IMG/VR virus record: IMGVR_UViG_3300048686_000449
Coordinates: 1-64,000 of that record
Strand: one strand, 5' to 3'
Origin: a virus
Length of the DNA stretch: 64,000 nt
Both the position numbers and the translations under genes were made by a program. The notes below the pieces were generated by a model that saw only the letters and a program-made list of their open reading frames with translations, was not told the origin of the DNA and did not search any database. Positions 1 to 7,182 of this stretch are shown piece by piece. Every line of letters starts with the position of its first letter. The first letter of the stretch is position 1.

Positions 1-1106
1 GCAGACTTCTTCCGTTCAAACTCCTGAGCCAAGAGCGCAATGTAATCGCGATTCTGTTCCATAAACTTCTGGAAGAGTTCGTTTCGCGTCTCAACAGGAA
101 TACTCTGATGATAATAGTTAGATGTGCTATAGTAGGTCTTCAAGACCTGGAGCGTCTCCTTCCATGGCACCACGATCTGTTTCAGATTCGGCGTCGGCAA
201 CGTCACATATTCCAGATCAAATGAGTCCTGACTCAACAAACGAGACTGCTGCTCACGATAATGTTCATCGGTACGCACACGAGGTTCACGTTCTTCTTTG
301 TCTTCCTGTTCTTTTGAAGAATTCTGCGCAGCATCGTGGTCATGTTTTGTTTCGTTTGCGCCCAATCCTTCTTCGTCAAGAGAAGATACCTGCTTCTTCT
401 TTTGTTTGTCAGATTCGTGTTCTCCTGCGTCGCTGTCGTCAAAGTCCATAGAAGACAACGTATCGCCCATCTCAGACCCATCCCCCTCGCCTTCCATTTC
501 ATCTGAATCCAGATCCATATCACTCAAATCTGAGTCAGGCTGTTCTTCCATCTTATCTTTTTCATATTCGTACAAGTCTTTCGCCAGAGCCTCAACATCA
601 TCCCAAGTCTCCAAGGCTTCCATGCGTGTAACATAAGGGAGTTCTTCGGGACTAAAGCGACATTCTAGCAGATTGCCACCCTTCGCTAAGAGGTTCATTC
701 GATCAATCAACGGATACTCAGAGACATTTTTTCCTTCGACGCCAAAGAAGTTGTCTTTCCGCAGCTGTTGATACGCATGATTGAAGGACAATGTCAAGCC
801 AGGGAACTTGCGCTTCATCTTCTTCTCGATGCGCGCATCCTCCAAGACATTGAGGAAATACTTGAACGTGCCCTTCTGATCTTTGAGAGCCTCGTGCCAA
901 CCTTCATCTGGGGTATAGAGCGCATGACCGACTTCATGACCCATCAACAAATCATACAGTGCACCGTTCATATTTTTCCAGATCGGACAGATCAACGTCC
1001 GATTCTTGAGGTCAAAGTATGCAGTAGTGGTTTTGCGATGCTCGACCCGAATATTTTCTTCGGCGAGCAATTTGGCGAGTTGAGATTTTGATTCAGCAGT
1101 AAACAT
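1..1106 (-). CDS. CobT-like phage metallopeptidase, C-terminus beyond window edge
   Basis: This reading frame is open from an ATG at 1106 (SD AAGGAG) to the window edge, giving 368 visible residues with no stop. Around residues 53-60 there is a zinc-metallopeptidase type motif (GHEVGHALY), and further on an acid-rich, low-complexity linker full of Asp, Glu and Ser. That layout (HExGHA core, acidic middle, then a VWA-like domain) is that of CobT-like peptidase proteins of T4-like phages; the VWA part would lie outside the window. Such proteins are usually partnered by a CobS/MoxR-type AAA+ ATPase, and one is encoded at 7652-8512. Promoter 1137-1165 lies just upstream. The substrate is unknown. 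Confidence 0.8.
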   Translation of the reverse strand, partial: MFTAESKSQLAKLLAEENIRVEHRKTTTAYFDLKNRTLICPIWKNMNGALYDLLMGHEVGHALYTPDEGWHEALKDQKGTFKYFLNVLEDARIEKKMKRKFPGLTLSFNHAYQQLRKDNFFGVEGKNVSEYPLIDRMNLLAKGGNLLECRFSPEELPYVTRMEALETWDDVEALAKDLYEYEKDKMEEQPDSDLSDMDLDSDEMEGEGDGSEMGDTLSSMDFDDSDAGEHESDKQKKKQVSSLDEEGLGANETKHDHDAAQNSSKEQEDKEEREPRVRTDEHYREQQSRLLSQDSFDLEYVTLPTPNLKQIVVPWKETLQVLKTYYSTSNYYHQSIPVETRNELFQKFMEQNRDYIALLAQEFERKKS

Positions 1107-1136
1107 AGTCGGTCGCTCCTTTCATTCTATAAAGAT

Positions 1137-1165
1137 ATTCTACCTTAGTCTTACGAAAAAGTCAA
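1137..1165 (-). promoter_or_regulatory. sigma70-like early promoter
   Basis: On the minus strand TTGACT (1165-1160), a 17-bp spacer and TAGAAT (1142-1137) lie 30 bp before the metallopeptidase start. It belongs to a family of 15 such promoters in the window. Confidence 0.8.
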
Positions 1166-1214
1166 GAAAAATCTTCCATTTTGAAGAAAATAATTTCCTT
1201 GTCTTTTCAAGAAC

Positions 1215-1451
1215 TTAGGCACGTCGTGCGCGTCGTGTGATGCGAATGGATTGACGTTGAACAGGAGCAGCTTGTGGAAGGCGATATTCAAATCGATACA
1301 ATCCATCGATCATCGTATAGCGATATTCCACTCGTTCAAGCCAGACACGATAGGTTCCATGAGGAACATTCACGGCGACTGGATACCACGCGAACCACGA
1401 AATCCACTCAGAACATTCTGAAATACGCACGGGTGACTTCAATCGTCTCAT
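1215..1451 (-). CDS. hypothetical protein, 78 aa
   Basis: An ORF of 78 codons with a good SD (GAGGAA six bases before ATG). It overlaps the 3' end of the upstream 70-aa gene by 44 bases in another frame. The middle is rich in aromatic residues and beta-prone, and the C-terminus is strongly basic (RITRRARRA). No family is recognised. It is the last gene before promoter 1137-1165. Confidence 0.55.
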   Translation of the reverse strand: MRRLKSPVRISECSEWISWFAWYPVAVNVPHGTYRVWLERVEYRYTMIDGLYRFEYRLPQAAPVQRQSIRITRRARRA

Positions 1452-1620
1452 ACCGATTCCTCTTCTGTGTTATACGACGTGTGTCGGGCAACGGGCAGTC
1501 ACATACCATTGCATCGCGACCACAATCAGGACAATCTGTGGGGATAGTACGCGGAGTGCAATTTCCATCACACTCATGACGATCATGCCCACAACTCCAA
1601 TGCCGACCTTCGTAACTCAT
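1408..1620 (-). CDS. small Cys-rich (zinc-ribbon-like) protein, 70 aa
   Basis: The N-terminal half contains Cys and His clusters (CGHDRHEC, CPDCG, CDC), suggesting one or two zinc-binding knuckles; the C-terminal third is basic. Many small zinc-ribbon proteins of unknown role occur in phage early regions, and this window has several. It follows a 57-aa membrane protein gene with almost no gap. Confidence 0.6.
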   Translation of the reverse strand: MSYEGRHWSCGHDRHECDGNCTPRTIPTDCPDCGRDAMVCDCPLPDTRRITQKRNRYETIEVTRAYFRMF

Positions 1621-1621
1621 T

Positions 1622-1795
1622 CTAGATCTCCATCAATGCCCAAATAAGAAGACTAAAAAAGACTACAAATCCTATACTCCGCAACCATCCAAGCTCACCG
1701 ACCAACGATAACAATATTCCATAACAAACCAAGAAGATGACCAATACAAACACTGAAAGAATATAAAATTCCGCAATGTTTCGTTTAGTTGGCAT
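1622..1795 (-). CDS. small membrane protein, 57 aa
   Basis: An ATG at 1795 opens 57 codons ending in TAG at 1622. Two hydrophobic stretches (about residues 11-32 and 37-53) predict two transmembrane helices with a short connecting turn, after a basic N-terminus (MPTKRN). It fits exactly between its neighbours. No family is recognised. Confidence 0.6.
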   Translation of the reverse strand: MPTKRNIAEFYILSVFVLVIFLVCYGILLSLVGELGWLRSIGFVVFFSLLIWALMEI

Positions 1796-1802
1796 TTTCA
1801 TC

Positions 1803-2315
1803 TTACGATGTTCTCCGCTGAATCACCATCGCACCATCTCGCTGAATGATTCGCAAATCAGGATGCGGCAGTGACGGTTGATCACCATTTCGGAGTTCTG
1901 CCCATAACTGTCCTTCATTGTTGACACCCGGATGGAAACCAGCCTGGAACATTGGAACATCTTCCCAGTCAGGAGATTCCGTTTCTTTCTGAAGCGAACA
2001 CAACACAGTCTCAGGATATTCTGAAGAGATCGTTGGTGTGTGGTCTTTCTTTTGTTGCCACGAATCTAAGAGACGACAGACATCTCTCAGTTGATTCGCC
2101 ACATCATAAATGGCTTCCAACTCGTTGGCATCAATCCGAATCTGCTGAGTGCCATCTTTCGGAGGATCATCAGGAAACTGTTGAATCACCAGAAACGGTC
2201 CCGCTCCGTCATCCTCAATGCGAATCGTCGTCGCCTGTTCACTAAAGATCGCCTCACCTTTCGGCAAGACCACCATGGATGTAATAATTGTCTGATACTC
2301 AGGTGTGCTCATCAT
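1803..2315 (-). CDS. conserved hypothetical phage protein, 170 aa
   Basis: First gene after promoter 2345-2373, with SD AGGAG before the ATG pair at 2315/2312. The N-terminal 85 residues look like a small alpha/beta domain (strands around IRIEDDGAGPFLVIQQF, then a helix ELEAIYDVANQLRDVCRLL); a Pro/Glu-rich linker and a short beta C-terminus follow. No catalytic motif is visible and the function is unknown. Confidence 0.65.
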   Translation of the reverse strand: MMSTPEYQTIITSMVVLPKGEAIFSEQATTIRIEDDGAGPFLVIQQFPDDPPKDGTQQIRIDANELEAIYDVANQLRDVCRLLDSWQQKKDHTPTISSEYPETVLCSLQKETESPDWEDVPMFQAGFHPGVNNEGQLWAELRNGDQPSLPHPDLRIIQRDGAMVIQRRTS

Positions 2316-2344
2316 CTACTCCTGTTCAATAGGTGGATAGAATC

Positions 2345-2373
2345 ATTCTACCTTAGAATCACACAAAAGTCAA
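2345..2373 (-). promoter_or_regulatory. sigma70-like early promoter
   Basis: TTGACT (2373-2368), 17-bp spacer, TAGAAT (2350-2345) on the minus strand, 30 bp before the gene starting at 2315. Confidence 0.8.
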
Positions 2374-2387
2374 TTTTTTGAAGAATA

Positions 2388-2639
2388 CTATGAATTGAGA
2401 TCTTGGCGAAGATCTAAGATGCGAAGAATGGCGTCTTCAGCAATTTGGACGGTGCCCGTTTGAAGCTCCAGAATCTCACAGAGCGCGGTGTAACAGATTT
2501 CATTTTCTTCCGCCATGGCTAAGACCGTCTTCATCACTTCTTGCGCAAGAGAGGTATGGGAAAATTCCAGCTCACGATATTGGGCTTCCAGTTCGCGAAC
2601 TCGCTGGGTTAATTGCGCCACATGGTCTTGGTCTTCCAT
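2388..2639 (-). CDS. small coiled-coil protein, 83 aa
   Basis: Heptad-like helical sequence from the N-terminus (QLTQRVRELEAQYRELE) predicts a coiled coil of about 45 residues, followed by a second helix. It is probably oligomeric. It is the last gene of its block, ending just before promoter 2345-2373. Function unknown. Confidence 0.6.
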   Translation of the reverse strand: MEDQDHVAQLTQRVRELEAQYRELEFSHTSLAQEVMKTVLAMAEENEICYTALCEILELQTGTVQIAEDAILRILDLRQDLNS

Positions 2640-2666
2640 GAGGATATTTAGTCTCAGAACCCCGTG

Positions 2667-2816
2667 TTAGACTGTAGAAGATGTGTGTTGTAATAGATCG
2701 ATTCCTTGCATGACCCAGGTATGGGCTGTGAGAATTATCACGCTAATCGCTTTTGCTGCTTCCTGGGGGTACGCAATGGCTAATCCAGTCCCAACACCCA
2801 GCATAAAATTCCACAT
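2667..2816 (-). CDS. small protein with one hydrophobic segment, 49 aa
   Basis: ATG at 2816 to TAA at 2667. It starts MWNFMLGVGTGLAIAY, has a short polar stretch and then a second hydrophobic stretch (AISVIILTAHTWV). It lies 3 bases after a 39-aa membrane protein gene and is probably translated from the same mRNA. It is likely membrane-associated; no function is known. Confidence 0.5.
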   Translation of the reverse strand: MWNFMLGVGTGLAIAYPQEAAKAISVIILTAHTWVMQGIDLLQHTSSTV

Positions 2817-2819
2817 GGC

Positions 2820-2939
2820 TTACCTCAATGTCCAGATACGATAGAGAAGAATACCAATAATCATTCCGAGAATAAAGATTCCCGTGACCAACAGGGAGAG
2901 AGTATCATAATTAATTGGACCCATCGGCTGCTGAATCAT
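2820..2939 (-). CDS. small single-pass membrane protein, 39 aa
   Basis: The start codon overlaps the stop of the upstream gene (ATGA at 2939-2936), which indicates translational coupling. Residues 15-35 (LSLLVTGIFILGMIIGILLY) form one clear transmembrane helix, followed by a positive C-terminus (RIWTLR). Tiny inner-membrane proteins like this are common in phage early regions. Confidence 0.6.
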   Translation of the reverse strand: MIQQPMGPINYDTLSLLVTGIFILGMIIGILLYRIWTLR

Positions 2940-3418
2940 TTGAGATTCCCCTTCATCAATTGATGAAAGCGTTCGCGTGTGACCGTCTTGCGTTCGGTTT
3001 CAATCTTCTTTTCCCCCGTCAGATAGACGACCTGTCCTCTCACCAGGTGCGCCGTATAGTCCCAGGAAATCGCAGGATCGCCGTTGCCATCTTCTGTCAC
3101 CCAGACATATCCATCAGGGCTTGGTGTGCCTCCGCTGAGATTCGAGATATAAAAATTAATCGTGCCGTTAAAATCGGCGACTCGTTCTTCTCGTTCATTC
3201 ACTCGTGTCATCATCCCAGAGAGACGTTGAAGACCTTCCGCATTCGGATCACTTCGGTCTTCAATGTCGTAGGTGGTCACCCACAACGCGCCATTCGCAT
3301 CAATGCGATATTCATCCAACATCTGATTCGGTGTATCTTTCGTTTGAAAGCGAATTGAGGCACCATTCGGTTCATCAGGTAACGGATACTCACAGCGAAT
3401 CCAATCAAACATTCCCAT
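2936..3418 (-). CDS. conserved phage protein of the MGMFD-IRCEYPLP type, 160 aa
   Basis: The start at 3418 is chosen because SD AGGATGAGAAG lies directly upstream and because the N-terminus MGMFDWIRCEYPLPDEP is a recurring opening of uncharacterised proteins in many phages; a longer in-frame start 16 codons upstream has no such support. The rest is mostly beta-strand prone, ending in a charged helix. It is a soluble protein of unknown function, coupled by ATGA to the 39-aa membrane gene. Confidence 0.7.
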   Translation of the reverse strand: MGMFDWIRCEYPLPDEPNGASIRFQTKDTPNQMLDEYRIDANGALWVTTYDIEDRSDPNAEGLQRLSGMMTRVNEREERVADFNGTINFYISNLSGGTPSPDGYVWVTEDGNGDPAISWDYTAHLVRGQVVYLTGEKKIETERKTVTRERFHQLMKGNLK

Positions 3419-3432
3419 CTTCTCATCCTTTC

Positions 3433-3891
3433 TTATACAAGAATCGTATCGCCACAGATTTGACATCCACTTGAGACTCTAGCATCTCCAGAGACCCAAG
3501 CCTTCCCAAAGACCCAAGCATTCTCATAGACCCGAGCATATCCAGAGACCTTAGCATTTCCAGAGACCTGAGCATTTTCAGAGACCTTAGCATTCCCAAA
3601 GACCCGAGCATCTCCATAGACCTTAGCATTCCCAAAGACCCGAGCATCTCCATAGACCCAAGCATATCCACAGACCTCAGCATCTCCAGAGACACAAGCA
3701 TCTCCATAGACCCAAGCATTTCCAAAGACCAGAGCATGTCCAGAGACCTGAGCATTCCCAGAGACCTGAGCATCAGGACCAACAAAGGCTGATTCTTCTA
3801 CTGTCGCCGTCTCAGCAACCCAACCGCCACCGTTCTTATGTCGGTGGGCTGGGACTGGTCCGTTCCCATCTTGAAAGTCAAACATCCCCAT
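3433..3891 (-). CDS. hexapeptide-repeat left-handed beta-helix protein (paralogue 1)
   Basis: The start at 3891 gives 152 residues. An N-terminal module (FDFQDGNGPVPAHRH, then NGGGWVAETATVEESAFVGP) is followed by about 17 six-residue repeats of the type V-x-G-[DN]-A-x, as in left-handed beta-helix proteins (hexapeptide acyltransferases and related folds). No acyltransferase catalytic loop is visible, so it may be structural or binding. The DNA shows an 18-bp periodicity. The same N-terminal module occurs in the genes at 7351-7644 and 26725-27600. Confidence 0.75.
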   Translation of the reverse strand: MGMFDFQDGNGPVPAHRHKNGGGWVAETATVEESAFVGPDAQVSGNAQVSGHALVFGNAWVYGDACVSGDAEVCGYAWVYGDARVFGNAKVYGDARVFGNAKVSENAQVSGNAKVSGYARVYENAWVFGKAWVSGDARVSSGCQICGDTILV

Positions 3892-3892
3892 C

Positions 3893-4216
3893 TTAGTCTC
3901 CCTTCGTCGTAAACTGTGTGAGTTCATCCACACTCCAATAGGATTCGACAGGAACATCTTGCTGAATGGCTTGCAAGTAGGTGTCGAGTCCTTCGAGGGC
4001 ATCATTCACCGATTCCGCCAATCGATCATAATCATTCTCGCGGAGTTCATCTGCTCCCTCATCAATCACCACCATGATCGCCCTCCAGCGCATCCGTATA
4101 GCAAAGCTCGCCAGTTCGGGTTGGCAGAGGAATTCCTTCTTGGTATCATCCACTAAGATCTCTACTTCTGCTAAGAGTTGGTTAACATATTGCTGCGATT
4201 CTTCTGGTGATAGCAT
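3893..4216 (-). CDS. hypothetical helical protein, 107 aa
   Basis: SD AAGGGG lies upstream of the ATG at 4216. The sequence is acidic and almost wholly helical (for example SPEESQQYVNQLLAEVEILV), without Cys clusters or membrane segments. Its TGA ends one base before the beta-helix gene start. No family is recognised. Confidence 0.6.
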   Translation of the reverse strand: MLSPEESQQYVNQLLAEVEILVDDTKKEFLCQPELASFAIRMRWRAIMVVIDEGADELRENDYDRLAESVNDALEGLDTYLQAIQQDVPVESYWSVDELTQFTTKGD

Positions 4217-4227
4217 ACTATTCCCCT

Positions 4228-4335
4228 TTACAAGACATACCCCGATACAAGCGCCCCCACTCCAACACAGACGATCAAGAGAATCAAGAACAGTGTCACG
4301 GTATCTTCACTCAGATCTCACTCAGAGGGTGTCAT
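4228..4335 (-). pseudogene. small membrane ORF with in-frame TGA at codon 6
   Basis: A good SD (TAGGAGA) precedes ATG 4335, but codon 6 (4320-4318) is TGA. The same frame then continues open through a clear transmembrane helix (about 20 residues, TLFLILLIVCVGVGALVSG) to TAA at 4228. The TGA sits in an imperfect 11-bp tandem duplication. Either the small membrane protein is broken, or translation starts downstream at GTG 4299. TGA is an ordinary stop elsewhere in this genome. Confidence 0.35.
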
Positions 4336-4404
4336 ATCAATCTCCTACATATACCGTTCCCAGTTTGACATGTTATCATGGGTCTCTTCTCCTTTTCTTC
4401 TGTC

Positions 4405-4521
4405 TTAGAATACCATCACGCCCAAAGTCAGTAGGGTGATCACTGTGCCTAACACGATTCCGATAGCGATATCAGAGATCATGGAATCTGTATAGCGTGT
4501 ATTGGGTCGAATGCGGTGCAT
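4405..4521 (-). CDS. small single-pass membrane protein, 38 aa
   Basis: SD AAGGAG stands six bases before ATG 4521; the ORF ends at TAA 4405. A polar N-terminus (MHRIRPNTRYTDS) is followed by one hydrophobic helix of about 20 residues that ends the protein. It directly follows the 4532-4774 gene. Function unknown. Confidence 0.6.
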   Translation of the reverse strand: MHRIRPNTRYTDSMISDIAIGIVLGTVITLLTLGVMVF

Positions 4522-4531
4522 CTAGTGCTCC

Positions 4532-4774
4532 TTATGCCTGATAGGGTAATGCGGTGACATCCTGAATCATTTCGTAATCATCATTTTCTTGATTTCCGAA
4601 GTAGATACAGAGAGTGACTCCATCCAGGATATAGAGGACGTCATCCTGTTCTGCGTAAAATGGAACAGGAGAAGTGCATCCTGCGAATCCATACCACATC
4701 GATTTGTCAAATGGCTTCCAATTCAGGTTAGCCAGGAATTCTCTGGTCACGGTAGGTAATGTCTGAGTCATCAT
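4532..4774 (-). CDS. hypothetical phage protein, 80 aa
   Basis: The start at 4774 is set by SD AAGGAG about 8 bases upstream; an in-frame ATG 13 codons further upstream lies in the promoter leader. The protein has a helical N-terminus (TVTREFLANLNWKP) and a beta-rich remainder with several aromatic residues (WYGFAGC, FYAEQDDVLYIL). It is the first gene of promoter 4821-4849. No known family. Confidence 0.6.
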   Translation of the reverse strand: MMTQTLPTVTREFLANLNWKPFDKSMWYGFAGCTSPVPFYAEQDDVLYILDGVTLCIYFGNQENDDYEMIQDVTALPYQA

Positions 4775-4820
4775 GGTCTTTTCTCCTTGGTTGGTGTTCG
4801 TTCTCATCATCACAAGAGAG

Positions 4821-4849
4821 ATTGTACCCTATTCCTGGTAGAAAGTCAA
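4821..4849 (-). promoter_or_regulatory. sigma70-like early promoter with conserved flanks
   Basis: TTGACT (4849-4844), 17 bp, TACAAT (4826-4821). The flanks (an A/T-rich stretch upstream and leader TCTTGTGATGATGAGAA downstream) are nearly identical to those at 6369-6397 and 8557-8585. Confidence 0.8.
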
Positions 4850-4907
4850 CAGGAAAATACAGATTTCAACATTAAAATTCTTTGCTTGTAATATCAACAA
4901 CTTAGGA

Positions 4908-4937
4908 GAGAAAGAGGGAGGGGACAACTCCCCTCCC
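4908..4937 (-). terminator. rho-independent terminator
   Basis: On the minus strand the GC-rich stem GGGAGGGG / CCCCTCCC with a 6-base loop is followed by TCTTTCTC. It sits between the stop of the gene at 4948 and promoter 4821-4849, where a terminator is expected. Confidence 0.75.
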
Positions 4938-4947
4938 GTTTCCCTGG

Positions 4948-5292
4948 CTAGACTGAGGGAACCGCTGCCTGCACCGAACTCGGAGCCGTAGCAGCCGTTC
5001 TCGCGGAGGTCGCGACTGTTGCTGCCGTAGCCTGAACCTTCATAATCGTATTCAGCTTTGCCACCATTTCAGCAATATTCACCACACGAATCGTCTCAAT
5101 CGATCGATTCGTCTTGGTAATCGCAAACTGGATGCCCTCTTTGGCGCGCATCCACTGAATCATTCGCAGTGCACGCTGTTCATTACCTCCTGCCAACTGA
5201 TCACGAAACTCTGCCATGGTGAACGTCTTCCCTGTCACCAGCTGAGCCATGGCTTTCGCCACATAACTATCCTTCGACTTATTCCGTGCCAT
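4948..5292 (-). CDS. putative small winged-helix-like protein, 114 aa
   Basis: The start at 5292 follows SD GGAGGAG. The N-terminal 75 residues are helical with a short beta-hairpin-like end (QRALRMIQWMRAKEG, then FAITKTNRSIETIRVVN), resembling a compact winged helix-turn-helix; the last 35 residues are a flexible Ala/Thr/Val-rich tail. A role in binding DNA is a guess from this layout. It is the last gene before a terminator. Confidence 0.5.
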   Translation of the reverse strand: MARNKSKDSYVAKAMAQLVTGKTFTMAEFRDQLAGGNEQRALRMIQWMRAKEGIQFAITKTNRSIETIRVVNIAEMVAKLNTIMKVQATAATVATSARTAATAPSSVQAAVPSV

Positions 5293-5366
5293 ACTCTCCT
5301 CCATATTATAGTGTTGGACTCTCGATCTGCCCAGTCCCGCCAACAATCAAGACTGTGCCACAAACA

Positions 5367-5774
5367 TTACTTGCTCTTCTTTCGGTGTTCTTGGTACTTT
5401 CTCACATTCTCTTTTGCATCCACCCATTCCAGATTCGATGGATGAAAATTCTTATTATTGTGATCAATATGGTTCACTTGAAAATTGTTCTGAACAAGCC
5501 GCTTCACAGATTTGGGGGTCTTCTTCCAGTCTGTGCTGGTAATGCTGGAAGGTTTTGGGAAGGGGTGAAACGTTTCACACACCATTTGATGCAAAGGGAT
5601 GGTTCTCGTTTTGCCGTCAAAATAGAGGCCAACAGCAGGATATGGGCTTTTCCCAGAAACATTTATTGACAGTCGTCTCATAGACCCACTGGGTGATTTA
5701 TCGCTAAAAATATTCCCCTTCTTGTCAAGAAAATATCCGTACAGCATCTGACCTTTGAATACTGCCTGTTTCAT
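5367..5774 (-). CDS. HNH homing endonuclease
   Basis: 135 residues from ATG 5774 (SD GGAG). The C-terminal half has the HNH core VNHIDHNNKNFHPSNLEWV, in which His/Asn residues form the metal-binding active site, followed by a basic tail (NVRKYQEHRKKSK). The N-terminal half resembles the strand-rich modules that precede HNH in phage free-standing endonucleases. It is expected to nick or cut DNA at an allelic site and promote its own spread. It is a minus-strand gene and lacks the plus-strand cassette leader seen at 24463 and 55633. Confidence 0.85.
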   Translation of the reverse strand: MKQAVFKGQMLYGYFLDKKGNIFSDKSPSGSMRRLSINVSGKSPYPAVGLYFDGKTRTIPLHQMVCETFHPFPKPSSITSTDWKKTPKSVKRLVQNNFQVNHIDHNNKNFHPSNLEWVDAKENVRKYQEHRKKSK

Positions 5775-5804
5775 ATGAGTCTCCATTTTTTGGATAGAGT
5801 TGTA

Positions 5805-6110
5805 TTAGACTGTCTGCATCGCCTTCTGGACTCGCCGCTTCGCTTCCGTCAACATCTTCCGAGTAATCCCCAGATCACGAAAGTGTGGGATCGTCACCGC
5901 ATCTTGATCAAGAATCATCACTGCCGCGATTCGCCGTTCCAGCGAACTCGTCAACCGAGGAAGCACACGATCATAGAGGGCTTGCCGCTCCCGATCGTCT
6001 TCCGTTTCGAGGAAGTGATTCTTCGGTGGCATCTCATACACCCGAGGCGCACGACTCTCATCCACCCCAAATTCGTCTACTGAGAACAAATCGGTCAACG
6101 TTTGCTTCAT
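5805..6110 (-). CDS. hypothetical protein, 101 aa
   Basis: An acidic N-terminus with the opening MKQTLTDLFSVDEFGVDES is followed by a helical, basic C-terminal half (LERRIAAVMILDQ, RKMLTEAKRRVQKAMQ). The helix-turn-helix-like spacing could mean nucleic-acid binding, but no family can be assigned. SD GGAGG lies upstream (AGGAGGACCC). Confidence 0.6.
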   Translation of the reverse strand: MKQTLTDLFSVDEFGVDESRAPRVYEMPPKNHFLETEDDRERQALYDRVLPRLTSSLERRIAAVMILDQDAVTIPHFRDLGITRKMLTEAKRRVQKAMQTV

Positions 6111-6118
6111 GGGTCCTC

Positions 6119-6316
6119 CTATCGGTTGGTGAGTTTATCGTAATTCAGAATCGCATAGCCTAACGAAGAACGATCGAAGTTTCGCTGAACTTTGCTGCCC
6201 TTGACACGCATCTTCGGTCTCGGAACTCCAGCGGCTCTCGCCGACTTGACGACGGTAATCCGTCCACCACGCTTCATAAACGAACTCACCAACTCATTCA
6301 CATCAATACGGGTCAT
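6119..6316 (-). CDS. small conserved basic phage protein, 65 aa
   Basis: The start at 6316 (SD AAAGGAG) is preferred because promoter 6369-6397 lies inside the longer possible frame. The pattern MTRIDVNELVSSFMKRGG, followed by ITVVKSARAAGVPRP and a basic patch, is met in short uncharacterised proteins of T4-like phages. It is probably a nucleic-acid-associated protein, but that is unproven. Confidence 0.65.
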   Translation of the reverse strand: MTRIDVNELVSSFMKRGGRITVVKSARAAGVPRPKMRVKGSKVQRNFDRSSLGYAILNYDKLTNR

Positions 6317-6368
6317 TGTAGAACTCCTTTGGGTTAGGTTGACTGCCATTCTCATCATCACAAGAAGA

Positions 6369-6397
6369 ATCATACCGTATTCTACCAGGAAAGTCAA
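6369..6397 (-). promoter_or_regulatory. sigma70-like early promoter with conserved flanks
   Basis: TTGACT (6397-6392), 17 bp, TATGAT (6374-6369). It shares about 110 bp of flanking sequence with the promoters at 4821 and 8557. Confidence 0.8.
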
Positions 6398-6441
6398 GCG
6401 CAAAATACACACTAGAACATTAAAATTTTTTGCCTGTATAA

Positions 6442-6528
6442 TCAACAACTTACGAGACGATAGCCTCGTGCAGCTAAGAGAGATTGGAGTCGTTTCAGGG
6501 TCTTTTGATTCAGAGTCGTCGGTTTCAT
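6442..6528 (-). CDS. very small basic protein, 28 aa
   Basis: The ATG at 6528 overlaps the upstream stop (ATGA) and has SD AAGGAGAT inside the upstream gene. 28 codons ending in TGA at 6442 read MKPTTLNQKTLKRLQSLL and onward, a basic amphipathic helix. Coupling and SD favour translation; function unknown. Confidence 0.45.
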   Translation of the reverse strand: MKPTTLNQKTLKRLQSLLAARGYRLVSC

Positions 6529-6719
6529 CGTATCTCCTTCTGTTGTGTACGTTCAGCCTTGTCAAGCGCCTGATAGATCTCCATCGCCAGCGCATCATTC
6601 ATATCCCCATTCTCGTTCTCACAATACGCTTGGAGACAATCCGCTGCACGTCGTAAGAGTCGCACATGATACTCTTCAATGGATTCTACATAGGTTCCGT
6701 TGGGATAATAGGGCATCAT
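6525..6719 (-). CDS. hypothetical helical protein, 64 aa
   Basis: The start at 6719 is set by SD AGGAGAT embedded in the end of the upstream gene. The protein is helical and acidic (SIEEYHVRLLRRAADCLQAY). Its C-terminus KEIR is encoded by the SD of the following gene, a pattern repeated in this block. Confidence 0.6.
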   Translation of the reverse strand: MMPYYPNGTYVESIEEYHVRLLRRAADCLQAYCENENGDMNDALAMEIYQALDKAERTQQKEIR

Positions 6720-6988
6720 CTGATCTCCTGCTGTTTTGTGATCAATTGGCGTGCTTCCCACCCGAGTTGATAAAACGCTGAGAGCGGTGCATGCCCACCC
6801 AGTCCTTCAGCTGACGGGCAAAGTCGTGAGAGTTTTTTGAGAATCTCCAGCATCTCTGGGACTTGAGCGATCACCTCAGCTGTGTCATCAAAGACCAGCG
6901 CAATCTTGTGTCCGTTCGTGTCATAGATCGCCATATATCCAGAATCACCACAATCTTTAGCCGCAATCCACGGTCCTACAAGGTTCAT
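6716..6988 (-). CDS. conserved phage hypothetical protein, 90 aa
   Basis: A beta-rich N-terminus (PWIAAKDCGDSGYMAIYD) leads to a helical C-terminal half (VPEMLEILKKLSRLC). It overlaps both neighbours by four bases and ends in QEIR, which encodes the next SD. No motif identifies the function. Confidence 0.6.
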   Translation of the reverse strand: MNLVGPWIAAKDCGDSGYMAIYDTNGHKIALVFDDTAEVIAQVPEMLEILKKLSRLCPSAEGLGGHAPLSAFYQLGWEARQLITKQQEIR

Positions 6989-7182
6989 GAGCGTATCTCC
7001 TTTATCGCCTCACACACCCATTGAGGTGTCCGTGTCTCTCGCAACCATCCCGCTAAAGGATGAAAGATAAAGAGACAGTGACACTCTCGGCAGTAACGAT
7101 AGGCTCTCTGGTTTCGTCGTTCAGGAATGCATTCCTGTATCTGATCACTGCCACAGTAGCCGCACTCAATAGGAATAAACAT
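6985..7182 (-). CDS. zinc-ribbon protein, 65 aa
   Basis: Two knuckles, CGYCG near residues 8-12 and CREC around residues 32-35, with hydrophobic spacing, make a four-Cys zinc ribbon. The C-terminus IKEIRS carries the SD of the next gene. Partner and role are unknown. Confidence 0.65.
   Translation of the reverse strand: MFIPIECGYCGSDQIQECIPERRNQRAYRYCRECHCLFIFHPLAGWLRETRTPQWVCEAIKEIRS

Noticed and set aside
3423-3785. Minus-strand frame of repeated SLEML-type units over the beta-helix gene (also at 7182-7505 and 26718-27368)
   Set aside because: Other-frame readings of the 18-bp repeats; the hexapeptide frame is the real one, as the shared N-terminal module shows.
4318-4320. Stop-codon reassignment (TGA read through)
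   Set aside because: TGA ends many intact genes here (for example at 2936, 3893 and 6716), so a recoded genome is not supported.
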